In this document: one piece after another, positions 1 through 7,019 of the stretch
Numbering within the stretch: position 1 is the first letter of the stretch
How the letters are laid out: each line of letters starts with the position of its first letter
Virus record (IMG/VR): IMGVR_UViG_3300020439_002334
Span: 1-21,766 of that record
Direction: 5' to 3' (one strand)
Length of the DNA: 21,766 bases
DNA from: a virus
Position numbers and translations under genes: made by a program
The notes under the pieces: model-generated
Seen by the model: the letters and a program-made list of their open reading frames with translations, nothing else
What the model was told of the DNA's origin: nothing
The model's database searches: none

Positions 1-247
1 TAGCACCAGAAATGATGTTGTTACCATAGAGAAGTGAACCAGCAACGGGTTCACGGATGCCATCGATGTCCACAGGAGGAGCAGCGACGAAGGCGACGAT
101 GAAGCAAACGGTTGCTGCCAACAGAGTTGGGATCATCAGCACACCGAACCAACCAACATAAAGACGATTGTTAGTTGAAGTTACCCACTCGCAGAAATTT
201 TCCCAAGTGGATGCGCCTTGTTGACGCGAAAGAACAGAATTAGCCAT
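1..247 (-). CDS. psbA: Photosystem II D1 protein, N-terminal part (cut by window edge)
   Basis: This is the first 82 codons of the photosystem II reaction-centre protein D1, read from an ATG at 247; the rest lies beyond position 1. The translation contains the near-invariant D1 stretches [29 protein letters not shown] and [12 protein letters not shown], with the first membrane helix at about residues 30-52. Cyanophages carry psbA to replace the rapidly photodamaged host D1 and keep photosynthesis running during infection (known). The gene has its own promoter and a structured leader of about 175 nt. The identity is certain. Whether the copy is intact cannot be judged, because about three quarters of it is outside the window. 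Confidence 0.98.
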   Translation of the reverse strand, partial: MANSVLSRQQGASTWENFCEWVTSTNNRLYVGWFGVLMIPTLLAATVCFIVAFVAAPPVDIDGIREPVAGSLLYGNNIISGA

Positions 248-298
248 TGTTTTTGAAAAAGGGTAGTTAAGAGTGCGGGGAACACTAGTAGTATTATT

Positions 299-352
299 CC
301 TGCGACACCCTCCGCCGCAGGTATGAGAGGCGTGTTTTACTTGGATAGCCTC
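299..352 (-). ncRNA. Structured 5' leader of psbA (two hairpins; PhotoRC-like candidate)
   Basis: The untranslated leader between the psbA promoter and its ATG contains two consecutive hairpins on the minus strand: GAGGC/GCCTC (348-352 with 327-331) and CCTGCG/CGCAGG (316-321 with 299-304), the second with an 11-nt loop. Conserved RNA motifs called PhotoRC are known in leaders of photosystem genes of marine cyanobacteria and cyanophages. Location and strand fit, but I cannot confirm a match to that motif from memory. No ORF occupies this stretch. Confidence 0.45.
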
Positions 353-429
353 GGTAAGGTGATTAGACCCGTTTCTCCAAGTTTACAAGAGATTAAAAAC
401 GTTACGTTTCTTAACTCGTTGATTTATTT

Positions 430-458
430 AGTATACTTCGGTTTACCGTCCCTGTCAA
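430..458 (-). promoter_or_regulatory. Sigma70-type promoter of psbA
   Basis: On the minus strand TTGACA (453-458) is followed after 17 bp by TATACT (430-435), a near-consensus vegetative promoter. It lies between the upstream small gene and psbA and would start RNA near 423. The -10 box runs straight into CTAAATAAATC (421-431), which resembles the T4-type late element, so early and late signals may overlap here (inference). Confidence 0.7.
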
Positions 459-505
459 GCCCCTTGTCTGGAGTGAAGAAGTGGTGTGTCCCGAAGACCC
501 CTATA

Positions 506-661
506 TTATAGACGATACTCCTCAATCTTGTCCAGCACTTTGTTCAGGTATTTTTGGGCGATTGCTTTCTCTCCAGGATATCCCTCATCGCTGTCCACCT
601 GATACTTCAACTTCATCACATAACATTTCAGTTCTTCTTTGTCAAGTTGTCCGCGTGGCAT
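506..661 (-). CDS. Small conserved cyanophage protein (51 aa) next to psbA
   Basis: This 51-residue ORF starts at ATG 661 (MPRGQLDKEELK...) and ends with TAA at 506. It is charged and predicted to be helical, with no membrane segment. I recognise the N-terminal MPRGQL-KEELK pattern and the C-terminal KYLNKVLDKIEEYR pattern as typical of a short protein common in T4-like cyanophages, but its function is unknown. It sits between the terminator at 667-700 and the psbA promoter, so it may be transcribed by read-through. No good Shine-Dalgarno sequence is visible. Confidence 0.75.
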   Translation of the reverse strand: MPRGQLDKEELKCYVMKLKYQVDSDEGYPGEKAIAQKYLNKVLDKIEEYRL

Positions 662-666
662 AATAC

Positions 667-700
667 AAAAAAACTCTGCCCTTTATATAGAGCAGAGTTT
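667..700 (-). terminator. Rho-independent terminator after the ferredoxin/hli cluster
   Basis: On the minus strand the 9-bp stem AAACTCTGC/GCAGAGTTT (692-700 with 671-679), with a 12-nt loop, is followed by a short T run. It lies just after the stop codon of the small membrane gene ending at 706, so it should close the transcript that starts at the hli promoter near 1935. Confidence 0.8.
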
Positions 701-705
701 AAAAC

Positions 706-843
706 TTATATTGGGTTGTGTGCGGGAATCATCATACCACCACCGTGGTCATCGTCATCATCTACGTCCTCAGTAAATAGAGCAGCATAAAAGATAAATG
801 TGCCCAACATTATAGAACTTAGAAGTAACATATCATTCACCAT
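706..843 (-). CDS. Small membrane protein with acidic Asp-rich tail (45 aa)
   Basis: This 45-residue ORF begins at ATG 843, overlapping the end of the upstream hli gene by 7 nt. A hydrophobic segment at residues 5-22 is followed by an acidic run (EDVDDDDD), a glycine patch and the tail MMIPAHNPI. Starts further upstream would lie inside hli and are less likely. It looks like a single-pass membrane protein of the kind found beside hli genes in cyanophages; its function is unknown. It is the last gene before the terminator at 667-700. Confidence 0.7.
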   Translation of the reverse strand: MVNDMLLLSSIMLGTFIFYAALFTEDVDDDDDHGGGMMIPAHNPI

Positions 844-944
844 ACACCTGGGATAATTTGACCCGTAGCGGTATAGGATCCCATAGCAGCCATGACTCCA
901 ATCATTGCTGCCCAACCATTAATACGTTCTGCTTTTTCGTTCAT
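837..944 (-). CDS. hli: High-light-inducible protein, minimal form (35 aa)
   Basis: This 35-residue ORF starts at ATG 944 (ATGA overlap with the upstream gene's stop). It carries the chlorophyll a/b-binding-like helix AERINGWAAMIG (residues 5-16) followed by GQIIPG. High-light-inducible proteins bind chlorophyll and carotenoid in thylakoid membranes and protect photosystem assembly and repair. The conserved Glu and Asn are present. The Arg of the usual ExxNGR motif is replaced by Trp (residue 11), which removes the usual inter-helix salt bridge. It is almost nothing but the membrane helix. Confidence 0.88.
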   Translation of the reverse strand: MNEKAERINGWAAMIGVMAAMGSYTATGQIIPGVW

Positions 945-1090
945 TGTTTTTGCTCCAAAGTTTTGTTTGTGATAATTATTTTCTCACCATCATGGGTGAA
1001 TTGTAACTCATCATCCGGATGCCACAGAAGTTCTTCATACATGTCATCCAGTTTTTGCATGTCTTCAAACAGTTGATTAGGATTTGGCAT
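941..1090 (-). CDS. Small acidic protein of the ferredoxin/hli cluster (49 aa)
   Basis: This 49-residue ORF starts at ATG 1090 (MPNPNQLFEDMQKLDDMYEE...) and ends in TGA overlapping the hli start (ATGA). It overlaps the upstream thioredoxin-like gene by 14 nt. An in-frame start at 1135 exists but would lie deep in that gene. The protein is acidic, with an amphipathic N-terminal helix and a hydrophilic beta-rich tail (ELQFTHDGEKIIITN). Its function is unknown. Tight coupling with redox and hli genes suggests co-expression only. Confidence 0.7.
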   Translation of the reverse strand: MPNPNQLFEDMQKLDDMYEELLWHPDDELQFTHDGEKIIITNKTLEQKQ

Positions 1091-1370
1091 ATTGATCAAA
1101 TAACTTTCTAATGTTTTGAGTAATCTCCATACCACCAGTTTTCTTTTCGAGAATTAATCCGTTAGGAGAAGTAACGACAAGAACTGGAGTGGCGGTCACA
1201 CTATACTCTTTCGCAAGATCAAGTGCTTCTTGAGATGGAGATGACCCAAAATCTTCAAGATCTACCTTTTCAATAATGCTGGTTCTTTCATCTTTAATAG
1301 AATCAAAGTATTTTTCAACCAACATACAGGGACCGCAAGAATCCTTAGAGAAAAGAAGAAATTTGTTCAT
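1077..1370 (-). CDS. Thioredoxin/glutaredoxin-like protein with CGPC site
   Basis: This 97-residue protein has the redox motif CGPC at residues 12-15, a predicted thioredoxin fold and the cis-proline segment TATPVLVV around residues 59-66. The CGPC site is that of classical thioredoxins, which reduce disulfides in targets such as ribonucleotide reductase and Calvin-cycle enzymes. The gene follows ferredoxin with an ATGA overlap, so the two electron carriers are translationally coupled. Ferredoxin-dependent reduction of this protein would normally need a ferredoxin-thioredoxin reductase, presumably the host's (inference). Its length is slightly short for thioredoxin (about 105). Confidence 0.9.
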   Translation of the reverse strand: MNKFLLFSKDSCGPCMLVEKYFDSIKDERTSIIEKVDLEDFGSSPSQEALDLAKEYSVTATPVLVVTSPNGLILEKKTGGMEITQNIRKLFDQYAKS

Positions 1371-1663
1371 CAGTAAAGTTCCTCCTCTTTTTCAGTCTCA
1401 GCAACAACGTCAGAAGTTGGATAGGAAACACAAAGAAGTGCAAATCCTGCTTCCATTTGGTCATCATCAAGAAAAGACTGATCTCCCTGATCGATAGTAC
1501 CACTTACGATTTTACCGGCACAAGATGAACAAGCACCTGCACGACACGAGTAAGGAAGGTCAACACCTTGTTCCTCAGCAGCATCAAGGATGTACTGATC
1601 GTCTTCACAGGTAATAGTATTTTCGGTACCGTCGGGAGAGCGGAGAGTAACATTAAATGTCAT
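1370..1663 (-). CDS. petF: Plant-type [2Fe-2S] ferredoxin
   Basis: This 97-residue soluble ferredoxin has cluster ligands at Cys40, Cys45, Cys48 and Cys78, giving the C-X4-C-X2-C-X29-C spacing of photosynthetic ferredoxins and the signature [10 protein letters not shown]. It accepts electrons from photosystem I and passes them to NADP+ reductase, nitrogen assimilation, bilin reductases or ribonucleotide reduction. Phage copies probably steer host reducing power. The length matches the family. It overlaps the downstream thioredoxin-like gene by ATGA and follows hli by a 35-bp gap without a terminator, so it probably shares the promoter at 1935-1964. Confidence 0.97.
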   Translation of the reverse strand: MTFNVTLRSPDGTENTITCEDDQYILDAAEEQGVDLPYSCRAGACSSCAGKIVSGTIDQGDQSFLDDDQMEAGFALLCVSYPTSDVVAETEKEEELY

Positions 1664-1698
1664 AAAAGTTTTTTTAATAAATGTTTTCTATATAGCAA

Positions 1699-1908
1699 TC
1701 ACAGAATACCAAAGAAAAGGTTTCCTGTCAAGGCATAAGATACAATTGCGGCAACAAATCCCATCATAGCAGTACGTCCATTCAGTTTTTCTGCACGTTC
1801 TGCATAGGTCTCATAACCATAACGCTCGGCATCGGTCTGAGAGATATACATGCGTGGTTCTCTTGCAAACAAATTTTGTTGTCCACGCTCATTTGTTGTT
1901 ACGGTCAT
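1699..1908 (-). CDS. hli: High-light-inducible protein (69 aa)
   Basis: This 69-residue protein has the canonical HLIP helix AEKLNGRTAMMGF (about residues 38-50) followed by a hydrophobic stretch ending TGNLFFGIL. The N-terminal 35 residues are hydrophilic and lead into an ERAEKLNGR start of helix. It should bind chlorophyll/carotenoid in the thylakoid and dissipate excess light energy. It is the first gene after a strong promoter, with a 5' leader of only about 20 nt and no clear Shine-Dalgarno sequence. Start ATG 1908. Confidence 0.95.
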   Translation of the reverse strand: MTVTTNERGQQNLFAREPRMYISQTDAERYGYETYAERAEKLNGRTAMMGFVAAIVSYALTGNLFFGIL

Positions 1909-1925
1909 TGTCTTATGTGAAGAAC

Positions 1926-1964
1926 TGTTACAATATTATATAGTAATGTAACAATTCTTGTCAA
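1926..1964 (-). promoter_or_regulatory. Consensus sigma70 promoter of the hli-petF cluster with flanking inverted repeat
   Basis: On the minus strand a perfect TTGACA (1959-1964) and a perfect TATAAT (1935-1940) are separated by 18 bp. A 7-bp inverted repeat, TGTTACA/TGTAACA (1947-1953 and 1926-1932, 14 bp apart), brackets the -10 box. It could be an operator or a leader hairpin. RNA should start near 1928. Confidence 0.85.
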
Positions 1965-1984
1965 GCCCTAATTTGTATCAGATT

Positions 1985-2689
1985 TTACCTAACCGCTTTT
2001 TGATAGGGTCTTCCCTTCTCATCAAACCCATCAATATCAATATGAACGGGATCTCCGCTAAAATTATCAGCAGGAGCAACTAGCAGATAGGGTCCAGGAA
2101 CTCTATCTGCTTTCCAATCATAAGTTCTAAATTGAGAGATATGAAAGTGAATAGTAATAACTTTCTTACCAGGGTTTCTACAGGTATATCCAAGTTCTCT
2201 CATATGATATGTAATTTTATTATCACAACCAGGAACACCCATCGTGTAGTTCATACCTTCAGATGTCAAAACTGGTGTCTTAAAAATCCATACATCCTGT
2301 GATGCTGCATTATCATATGGTTCAATTTCCCAATTCTTACCATCACCCGAAGTAATCTCCCAACGACTTAATGCATAAAATTGCATAGTCATATCAATAC
2401 TATTAAAATATCTAAGAGTATCGTCAAAAATAATATCAGCATTAGAAACAATACAAATCTCATTTCTCATATGAGTATTGCAGTATTCAAAAAGACTTTG
2501 ATATGTAGGGCGTTTTTTTACAACAACTCGTTCTATCTTGGGAGAATCAAAATTGAGTTCTGCATCCTCTTCCATGAAAATATAGATCTTGTCAATATAA
2601 TCATTGGCAAGATTCTGGTGAAGACAGTATAAAAGCTCCCCATTCCTAATATGATTTAAGGAATTAAAATATTCAATAATTAAATTCAT
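1985..2689 (-). CDS. Putative GT-A-like glycosyltransferase (234 aa)
   Basis: Last gene of the sugar cassette. The 234-residue protein has an N-terminal beta-alpha region (IIEYFNSLNHIRNGELLYCL) and a candidate metal/nucleotide-sugar site SNADIIFDD at residues 82-90, where NAD resembles a degenerate DXD motif. Further on, YALSRWEI and QDVWIFKTP look like acceptor-side elements of GT-A enzymes. I cannot assign a CAZy family. ATG 2689 overlaps the upstream epimerase stop (ATGA), so the two are coupled. A glycosyltransferase role is inferred from fold-like features and neighbours. Confidence 0.6.
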   Translation of the reverse strand: MNLIIEYFNSLNHIRNGELLYCLHQNLANDYIDKIYIFMEEDAELNFDSPKIERVVVKKRPTYQSLFEYCNTHMRNEICIVSNADIIFDDTLRYFNSIDMTMQFYALSRWEITSGDGKNWEIEPYDNAASQDVWIFKTPVLTSEGMNYTMGVPGCDNKITYHMRELGYTCRNPGKKVITIHFHISQFRTYDWKADRVPGPYLLVAPADNFSGDPVHIDIDGFDEKGRPYQKAVR

Positions 2690-3579
2690 TGTTCAGAAAT
2701 CCACTTCATAAGATTTACTTTTGGATCCCAACCAAAAGTTTGTTTTAACTTATCATTATTTGCAAGAGTCACTCTGGACTCTCCAATCCTTGGAGGAATA
2801 TTTGTTTGATTGTCAGAAATCACATTCGCAATCTCATTAATTGAATAATTTATACCATTACCAACATTATACAACTGACCATAATTTTCATCATCAACAT
2901 CTACCGTTGCCGCAAGCACGTTAGCAGATACAACATCAGATACATGAGTAAAGTCTCTACGTTGCTCCCCATCACCAACAATAGTCAGAGATTCTCCAGC
3001 AGCACGTTGACGCAAGAAAATACCAATCACAGGAGCATATTGACCTCTTAAAGGTTGCCTTTCTCCGTAAACATTAAAATACCTAAAGAATACTGTTTTC
3101 AATCCAAAGAGATCATTATACATCTTACAAAGTTTTTCACCAGAAACTTTAGATACAGAATATGGATTTAAACAATCATCTCTTTGAGTCTCTTCGTTAG
3201 GTGGTTTATTGAATCCATATCCAGAAGAGGTTGAAGAATAAATGACTTTCTTAACTCCTGCTTCACGGGCACATTGAAGTACCGTAACTGTGCCAACGCA
3301 GTTTACACTTACTGCCTCAATTGGATTTAAAATTGCAGGTTGAATTCTTGCCTCTGCCGCAGTATGAAAAACATAATCTACTCCATCATATAGAGGTTTT
3401 GTCTTTTCATAATCACGAATATCATACTTATAATTTTGTGCTTTATCATTCCAATAAAATTCTTCATTAGATTCAGCACTTTCACTATCAATTACAACAA
3501 CCTCATGACCCATCTCAAGCAGTTTATCTACTAAATGAGATCCAATAAAACCTGCTCCACCTGTTACTAATGATTTCAT
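2686..3579 (-). CDS. NAD-dependent sugar-nucleotide 4-epimerase/dehydratase (extended SDR)
   Basis: This 297-residue extended short-chain dehydrogenase has the NAD-binding GGAGFIGS at residues 7-14, a Ser/Thr segment YSSTSSGYG near 114-122, and the catalytic pair Tyr140-x3-Lys144 (YSVSK). These are hallmarks of the GalE/UDP-GlcNAc 4-epimerase/UDP-glucuronate decarboxylase group. HTAAEARIQP at 72-81 fits the UDP-GlcNAc 4-epimerase (WbpP) branch, but substrate choice cannot be settled. It would supply a C4-epimerised nucleotide sugar to neighbouring transferases. It lies 2 nt after the FkbM gene upstream and is ATGA-coupled to the next gene. Confidence 0.9.
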   Translation of the reverse strand: MKSLVTGGAGFIGSHLVDKLLEMGHEVVVIDSESAESNEEFYWNDKAQNYKYDIRDYEKTKPLYDGVDYVFHTAAEARIQPAILNPIEAVSVNCVGTVTVLQCAREAGVKKVIYSSTSSGYGFNKPPNEETQRDDCLNPYSVSKVSGEKLCKMYNDLFGLKTVFFRYFNVYGERQPLRGQYAPVIGIFLRQRAAGESLTIVGDGEQRRDFTHVSDVVSANVLAATVDVDDENYGQLYNVGNGINYSINEIANVISDNQTNIPPRIGESRVTLANNDKLKQTFGWDPKVNLMKWISEQ

Positions 3580-3581
3580 TT

Positions 3582-4223
3582 TTACTCTTTTGAAAATACA
3601 ACATCAACTTGAAAAGTACTACCATAAGGAAAAATACCCTCAATTTTATCCATACACTTATGCTCTTCTATAATCTCATATTTTGAGAATCCAATTTGTT
3701 TCATGTAATCAATAACTTCATCAAACAAAGGACTTCCTTCATTGTATTGAAGTATAGCGACTTCTAGTATAACATAAGATGCTTTTTTTACTGTCTCAAG
3801 TCCACCCCTAATAATATCTAGTTCAGATCCTTGAGTGTCGATTTTAATTATATCAAAAGTCTTATTATCAACTTTACTTATAACTTCATCTAAAGTAAAC
3901 GTATTTTTTTTAACTTGAACACTATTTTTATAATGTATAGTTCTTTCTTTCAGATAAGAAGTTCCTGTGCATGTAGGATTTTTTGGATTTAAATGTAAGA
4001 TTACTTCCTTATTAGTATCACTCAATAAAACAATACAGTGAGAAAAGGGCAAATTATCTAAAACCTCTTCACAATTTTCATTACCTTCCAACATTAAAGA
4101 ATCTATATTTTTCCACACTCGTCTACAAAACATAGAAAAATTTCCATAATGTGCCCCAATATCTAATAGTGTATTAGGAGTGTAACTTTTAGACAACTCA
4201 ATCAAATAATTTTCAATAGTCAT
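3582..4223 (-). CDS. FkbM-family SAM-dependent methyltransferase
   Basis: This 213-residue protein has the SAM-binding LLDIGAHYGNFS at residues 19-30 and the FkbM signature IIKIDTQGSELDIIRGG at 125-141. FkbM-type enzymes O-methylate sugars or polyketides and are frequent in O-antigen and capsule loci. It overlaps the upstream GT4-like gene by 4 nt. A second FkbM gene lies at 8304-8951 with little similarity outside the motifs, so they probably methylate different positions or sugars (inference). Confidence 0.9.
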   Translation of the reverse strand: MTIENYLIELSKSYTPNTLLDIGAHYGNFSMFCRRVWKNIDSLMLEGNENCEEVLDNLPFSHCIVLLSDTNKEVILHLNPKNPTCTGTSYLKERTIHYKNSVQVKKNTFTLDEVISKVDNKTFDIIKIDTQGSELDIIRGGLETVKKASYVILEVAILQYNEGSPLFDEVIDYMKQIGFSKYEIIEEHKCMDKIEGIFPYGSTFQVDVVFSKE

Positions 4224-5170
4224 AAATAAACTTCCTCAAACTTTTGAATTACTTTCTCTGGAGTATAATCTTGATAACAATTCCATTCTAAAGAATTTAT
4301 TTCTTTTTTATCAAGATTCCTGAGAATATGAAGAATCTCAGAATAGTTTTCGTAATAAATTCCTTTTTCATCCAGAGTATCTATGTGATTTCTTTCTGGA
4401 GACTTTTCATAAGTAATCACAGGTTTATTTCTAATAGAAAACTCGGCACAAGAAAGTCCAAATGATTCTCCCTGATTTCTAGCATGAAGCATTACATCAC
4501 AAGTGTTAATGAATTTTGTTTTTGTTTCTAGACAAGAACTTCCAGGAAGATATATCACTCTTTCATGTTCAATAAATGGTTGTGTAAATTGAAAAACAAA
4601 CCAAACATCTGCTCTTTCAGAAAGAACTTGAGATATAGCATTCTTTACAAATCCCAAATCAAAAGTTTCCCACCCACCATTTCTTCCAAAAACCAAATCA
4701 CTTTTTGGAATCGATAGTTCTTCTCTCATATCAGTTTCAACATCTGGAAGATGAACTATATGAGGAACACAAGGAACTGTGAAATCAGTTAATTTAGAAA
4801 GCCATTCAGAACACATTGCATAAACGTCTCCATGTATCCACTCCCTTTTCCATGCAGAAGAAGTGGCACTAACTAAATTTTTACAATTAGTAGAGATAAC
4901 TCCATCATTACTACCCCCTTTCATCATAAAAAAATAATCGCATTTATTTTTTTCCAAAATATAATCTATTTGACTATTATTTGAATAGTCAAATACCAAA
5001 AATTCTTTTTTAAATTTTTTCAATACATCTTGATTATTTGCTGGATGATTTATATTGTACATCACAATTGGTTCTATTTCCAAATAATGTCTAGTCCAAT
5101 ATGCCCAGTCATAAATGGCTGTTGTAGTTCCTCTCAAAGACAAACTATTATCATGAAATGCTATTTTCAT
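4220..5170 (-). CDS. GT4-like (GT-B fold) glycosyltransferase
   Basis: Read from ATG 5170 (MKIAFHDNSLSLRG...), the protein has 316 residues; an in-frame TTG at 5206 would extend it into the upstream gene and is unlikely. An N-terminal Rossmann strand followed by SLRGTTTA resembles the acceptor-side glycine region. The C-terminal ARNQGESFGLSCAEF (about 230-244) matches the E-x7-E donor motif of retaining GT4 glycosyltransferases. It should transfer a sugar from a nucleotide donor at the cytoplasmic membrane face. Donor unknown. It overlaps the upstream gene by 20 nt. Confidence 0.82.
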   Translation of the reverse strand: MKIAFHDNSLSLRGTTTAIYDWAYWTRHYLEIEPIVMYNINHPANNQDVLKKFKKEFLVFDYSNNSQIDYILEKNKCDYFFMMKGGSNDGVISTNCKNLVSATSSAWKREWIHGDVYAMCSEWLSKLTDFTVPCVPHIVHLPDVETDMREELSIPKSDLVFGRNGGWETFDLGFVKNAISQVLSERADVWFVFQFTQPFIEHERVIYLPGSSCLETKTKFINTCDVMLHARNQGESFGLSCAEFSIRNKPVITYEKSPERNHIDTLDEKGIYYENYSEILHILRNLDKKEINSLEWNCYQDYTPEKVIQKFEEVYL

Positions 5171-6065
5171 CTTTTTGTAGTAGTATAGTAGATTTATCCA
5201 TCTCAATTATTTCATCAATAGTATCGTCATCTAATTCCGTATAGAGAATGATTTTATCTTTACAAAGTTGTAAAGGTTTTCCGCCAAGAATAACCTCATT
5301 ACCAGTCAAATCAGAAGCACCCGTATTATCTAAAATATAAATAGGGGTTTCAGAACACAATATAGAAAGAACTGCAGTTCCAGTTGTTTGAGATATATTT
5401 GAAATACATCTTTTTTTATCTTTTATCAGAGATACAAAATCAACTAACTTTTCAACATATGTACATTTATTTTCTAAACAAAAACTTTCAGTACCATATC
5501 CAACAACAAATATATTTTCTGTTAACTGGGATTTTATTTTTTTTATCAAATTTTTATAAAAATTACTATCATGACTGAAATTTTTATAATTATTATGATC
5601 TCTGGATCTTAGACTTAATACAATATACTTATCAGGCTTCTCTATCGTCGATTTAGATAAGTCAAATCCATTAAATAATTCCTCGTAATCTTCATCATGA
5701 CGAACATATTTTCCGTTTTTATCGATAAAGGTACTTGTAGAATTAAAAGAAAATTGATTAGCACTACCAGGCATTCTCGTAATGGTCCAATCATCTACAG
5801 TATCGGAATTAGTAAGATTTAAATTTTTAAATTCATCATATGAAATAACATTATGAAAAAGTTTAGAATAGAAAAATACTCTATCTTCAGAAGTTACCAT
5901 CGTATAATCACGTAGTTGATGATAGGAATGAGTTTTTATTAATTTTATAAAATCAAATCTACTACCAACCACTTCCCATCCCAACTCAAAATAATTATTT
6001 AAAGTTGAAGAGTCATTTCCAGATACTCCTTTTTTTAGAGATTTTCCAAGAATAATATAATGCAT
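5151..6065 (-). CDS. Hypothetical protein of the sugar cassette, possible GT-B-type glycosyltransferase (304 aa)
   Basis: This 304-residue protein is not firmly recognised. The C-terminal half has alternating beta strands and helices (YIVLSLRSR near 148, IFVVGYGTES near 194, then NISQTTGTAVLSILC near 223-237). The last resembles the S/T-x-GTA-x-L nucleotide-sugar pocket of heptosyltransferase-like GT-B enzymes. The N-terminal half is rich in Asp, Ser and aromatic residues. No membrane segment. Position among glycosyltransferases supports a transfer role, but this is inference. Start ATG 6065, with an 8-bp gap from the upstream gene. Confidence 0.5.
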   Translation of the reverse strand: MHYIILGKSLKKGVSGNDSSTLNNYFELGWEVVGSRFDFIKLIKTHSYHQLRDYTMVTSEDRVFFYSKLFHNVISYDEFKNLNLTNSDTVDDWTITRMPGSANQFSFNSTSTFIDKNGKYVRHDEDYEELFNGFDLSKSTIEKPDKYIVLSLRSRDHNNYKNFSHDSNFYKNLIKKIKSQLTENIFVVGYGTESFCLENKCTYVEKLVDFVSLIKDKKRCISNISQTTGTAVLSILCSETPIYILDNTGASDLTGNEVILGGKPLQLCKDKIILYTELDDDTIDEIIEMDKSTILLQKDENSIS

Positions 6066-6073
6066 AATAATCC

Positions 6074-6382
6074 TCAGTAAGTTTTATGACTTCTTTGGAT
6101 ATATTTTCCACTATCTAAGTCTTCACCATTTGTTGCAGCAAAAACAATTTCAACTAATTTTTCATCCACTTCATCAATAAGTTGATTTCTTTGAACGTTA
6201 AGATCACATGCTTTTTTCAAAGACTCCCAAAGTTTTTGTGCCCCATCTTCAGTATCAAAGTACTTTGCTTTATATTCTTCAAAAGACATTCTACGAATTT
6301 CATAGAGTAACTCTTGATTATTCCACATTTTTAAATCAACAGTAGTGAGTTTGTCGATTAAAGATCCAAGTGTGTCAGCCAT
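6074..6382 (-). CDS. Small conserved helical protein of glycan loci (102 aa)
   Basis: This 102-residue all-helical protein starts MADTLGSLIDKLTTVDLKMWNN and has the dense central patterns RRMSFEEYKAKYF and KKACDLNVQRNQLIDEVDEKL (around 30-75), ending in SHKTY. Proteins of this shape occur in bacterial sugar-biosynthesis loci as far as I recall, without an assigned function. There are no catalytic motifs, cysteine pairs or membrane segments. It lies between the acyltransferase gene and a putative glycosyltransferase, separated by 8-13 bp, and is co-transcribed. It could be a partner or scaffold. Confidence 0.7.
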   Translation of the reverse strand: MADTLGSLIDKLTTVDLKMWNNQELLYEIRRMSFEEYKAKYFDTEDGAQKLWESLKKACDLNVQRNQLIDEVDEKLVEIVFAATNGEDLDSGKYIQRSHKTY

Positions 6383-6395
6383 TTTAATTAATTCC

Positions 6396-7019
6396 TCAAT
6401 TTTTCCAATGAATTAAATCACTTTCTAACTCATCCAATTCATTTTCCTCTCTATATAGAACTTCCTGTTTAAGAGGATTTTTCAATCTTCTTCCCATTTT
6501 TTCTACAGGAATTCCCGAATATACAGACCATTCATCCAAATCTTCTTTAACTAAAGATAGAGCACCTACAGAAGCACCTTCAGACAAAGTTACTTTTGGA
6601 AGTATCACAGTGGATGATCCAATTATAACATGTTTTTCCAATATAACTTTACCAACTTTGACTTTTTTATACTTATCTGGAACAGTAGGATTTGTTAAAC
6701 TTCTACCCAGATAATCATCGGAAGCAGAGTATATTTTAACTCCACTAGATAATCCACTAAAATCTTTCATCACAACACCACCTTTACATGACAATAAACA
6801 ATTACTACCGATGTGAACGTTAGATCCTATTGTTAAACTACCTCCAACACTATTAATAATAGTAAATGCATCGATCCTAACATTAGAACCTATCGAAACA
6901 TTTTCAATACCATGTATAAGACAAGTTTCATCTATGAGAACATTACTACCAATTTTTTTAAATCCAATATCCGACATATCCCTTTCGGTCATAAATCGTG
7001 ATTCAAACATTTGATTCAT
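6396..7019 (-). CDS. Hexapeptide-repeat (left-handed beta-helix) acyltransferase
   Basis: This 207-residue protein contains repeated hexapeptides of the [LIV]-G-x4 kind (SIGSNVRIDAF, TIGSNVHIGSNC, VGKVILEKHVIIGSSTVILPKVTL) over about residues 20-185, and the terminal pattern YSGIPVEKMGRR typical of this superfamily. Such enzymes transfer acetyl or other acyl groups from acyl-CoA to sugar hydroxyl or amino groups. It follows the perosamine-synthase-like gene, so N-acylation of a 4-amino-4,6-dideoxy sugar, or O-acetylation of the glycan, is the likely job (inference). It does not closely resemble O157 WbdR as I recall it. Start ATG 7019; Met4 and Met10 are alternatives. Confidence 0.88.
   Translation of the reverse strand: MNQMFESRFMTERDMSDIGFKKIGSNVLIDETCLIHGIENVSIGSNVRIDAFTIINSVGGSLTIGSNVHIGSNCLLSCKGGVVMKDFSGLSSGVKIYSASDDYLGRSLTNPTVPDKYKKVKVGKVILEKHVIIGSSTVILPKVTLSEGASVGALSLVKEDLDEWSVYSGIPVEKMGRRLKNPLKQEVLYREENELDELESDLIHWKN

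Noticed and set aside
323-790. + strand ORFs in the psbA upstream region
   Set aside because: They lie opposite the psbA promoter, leader, small minus-strand gene and terminator, and have no recognisable product.
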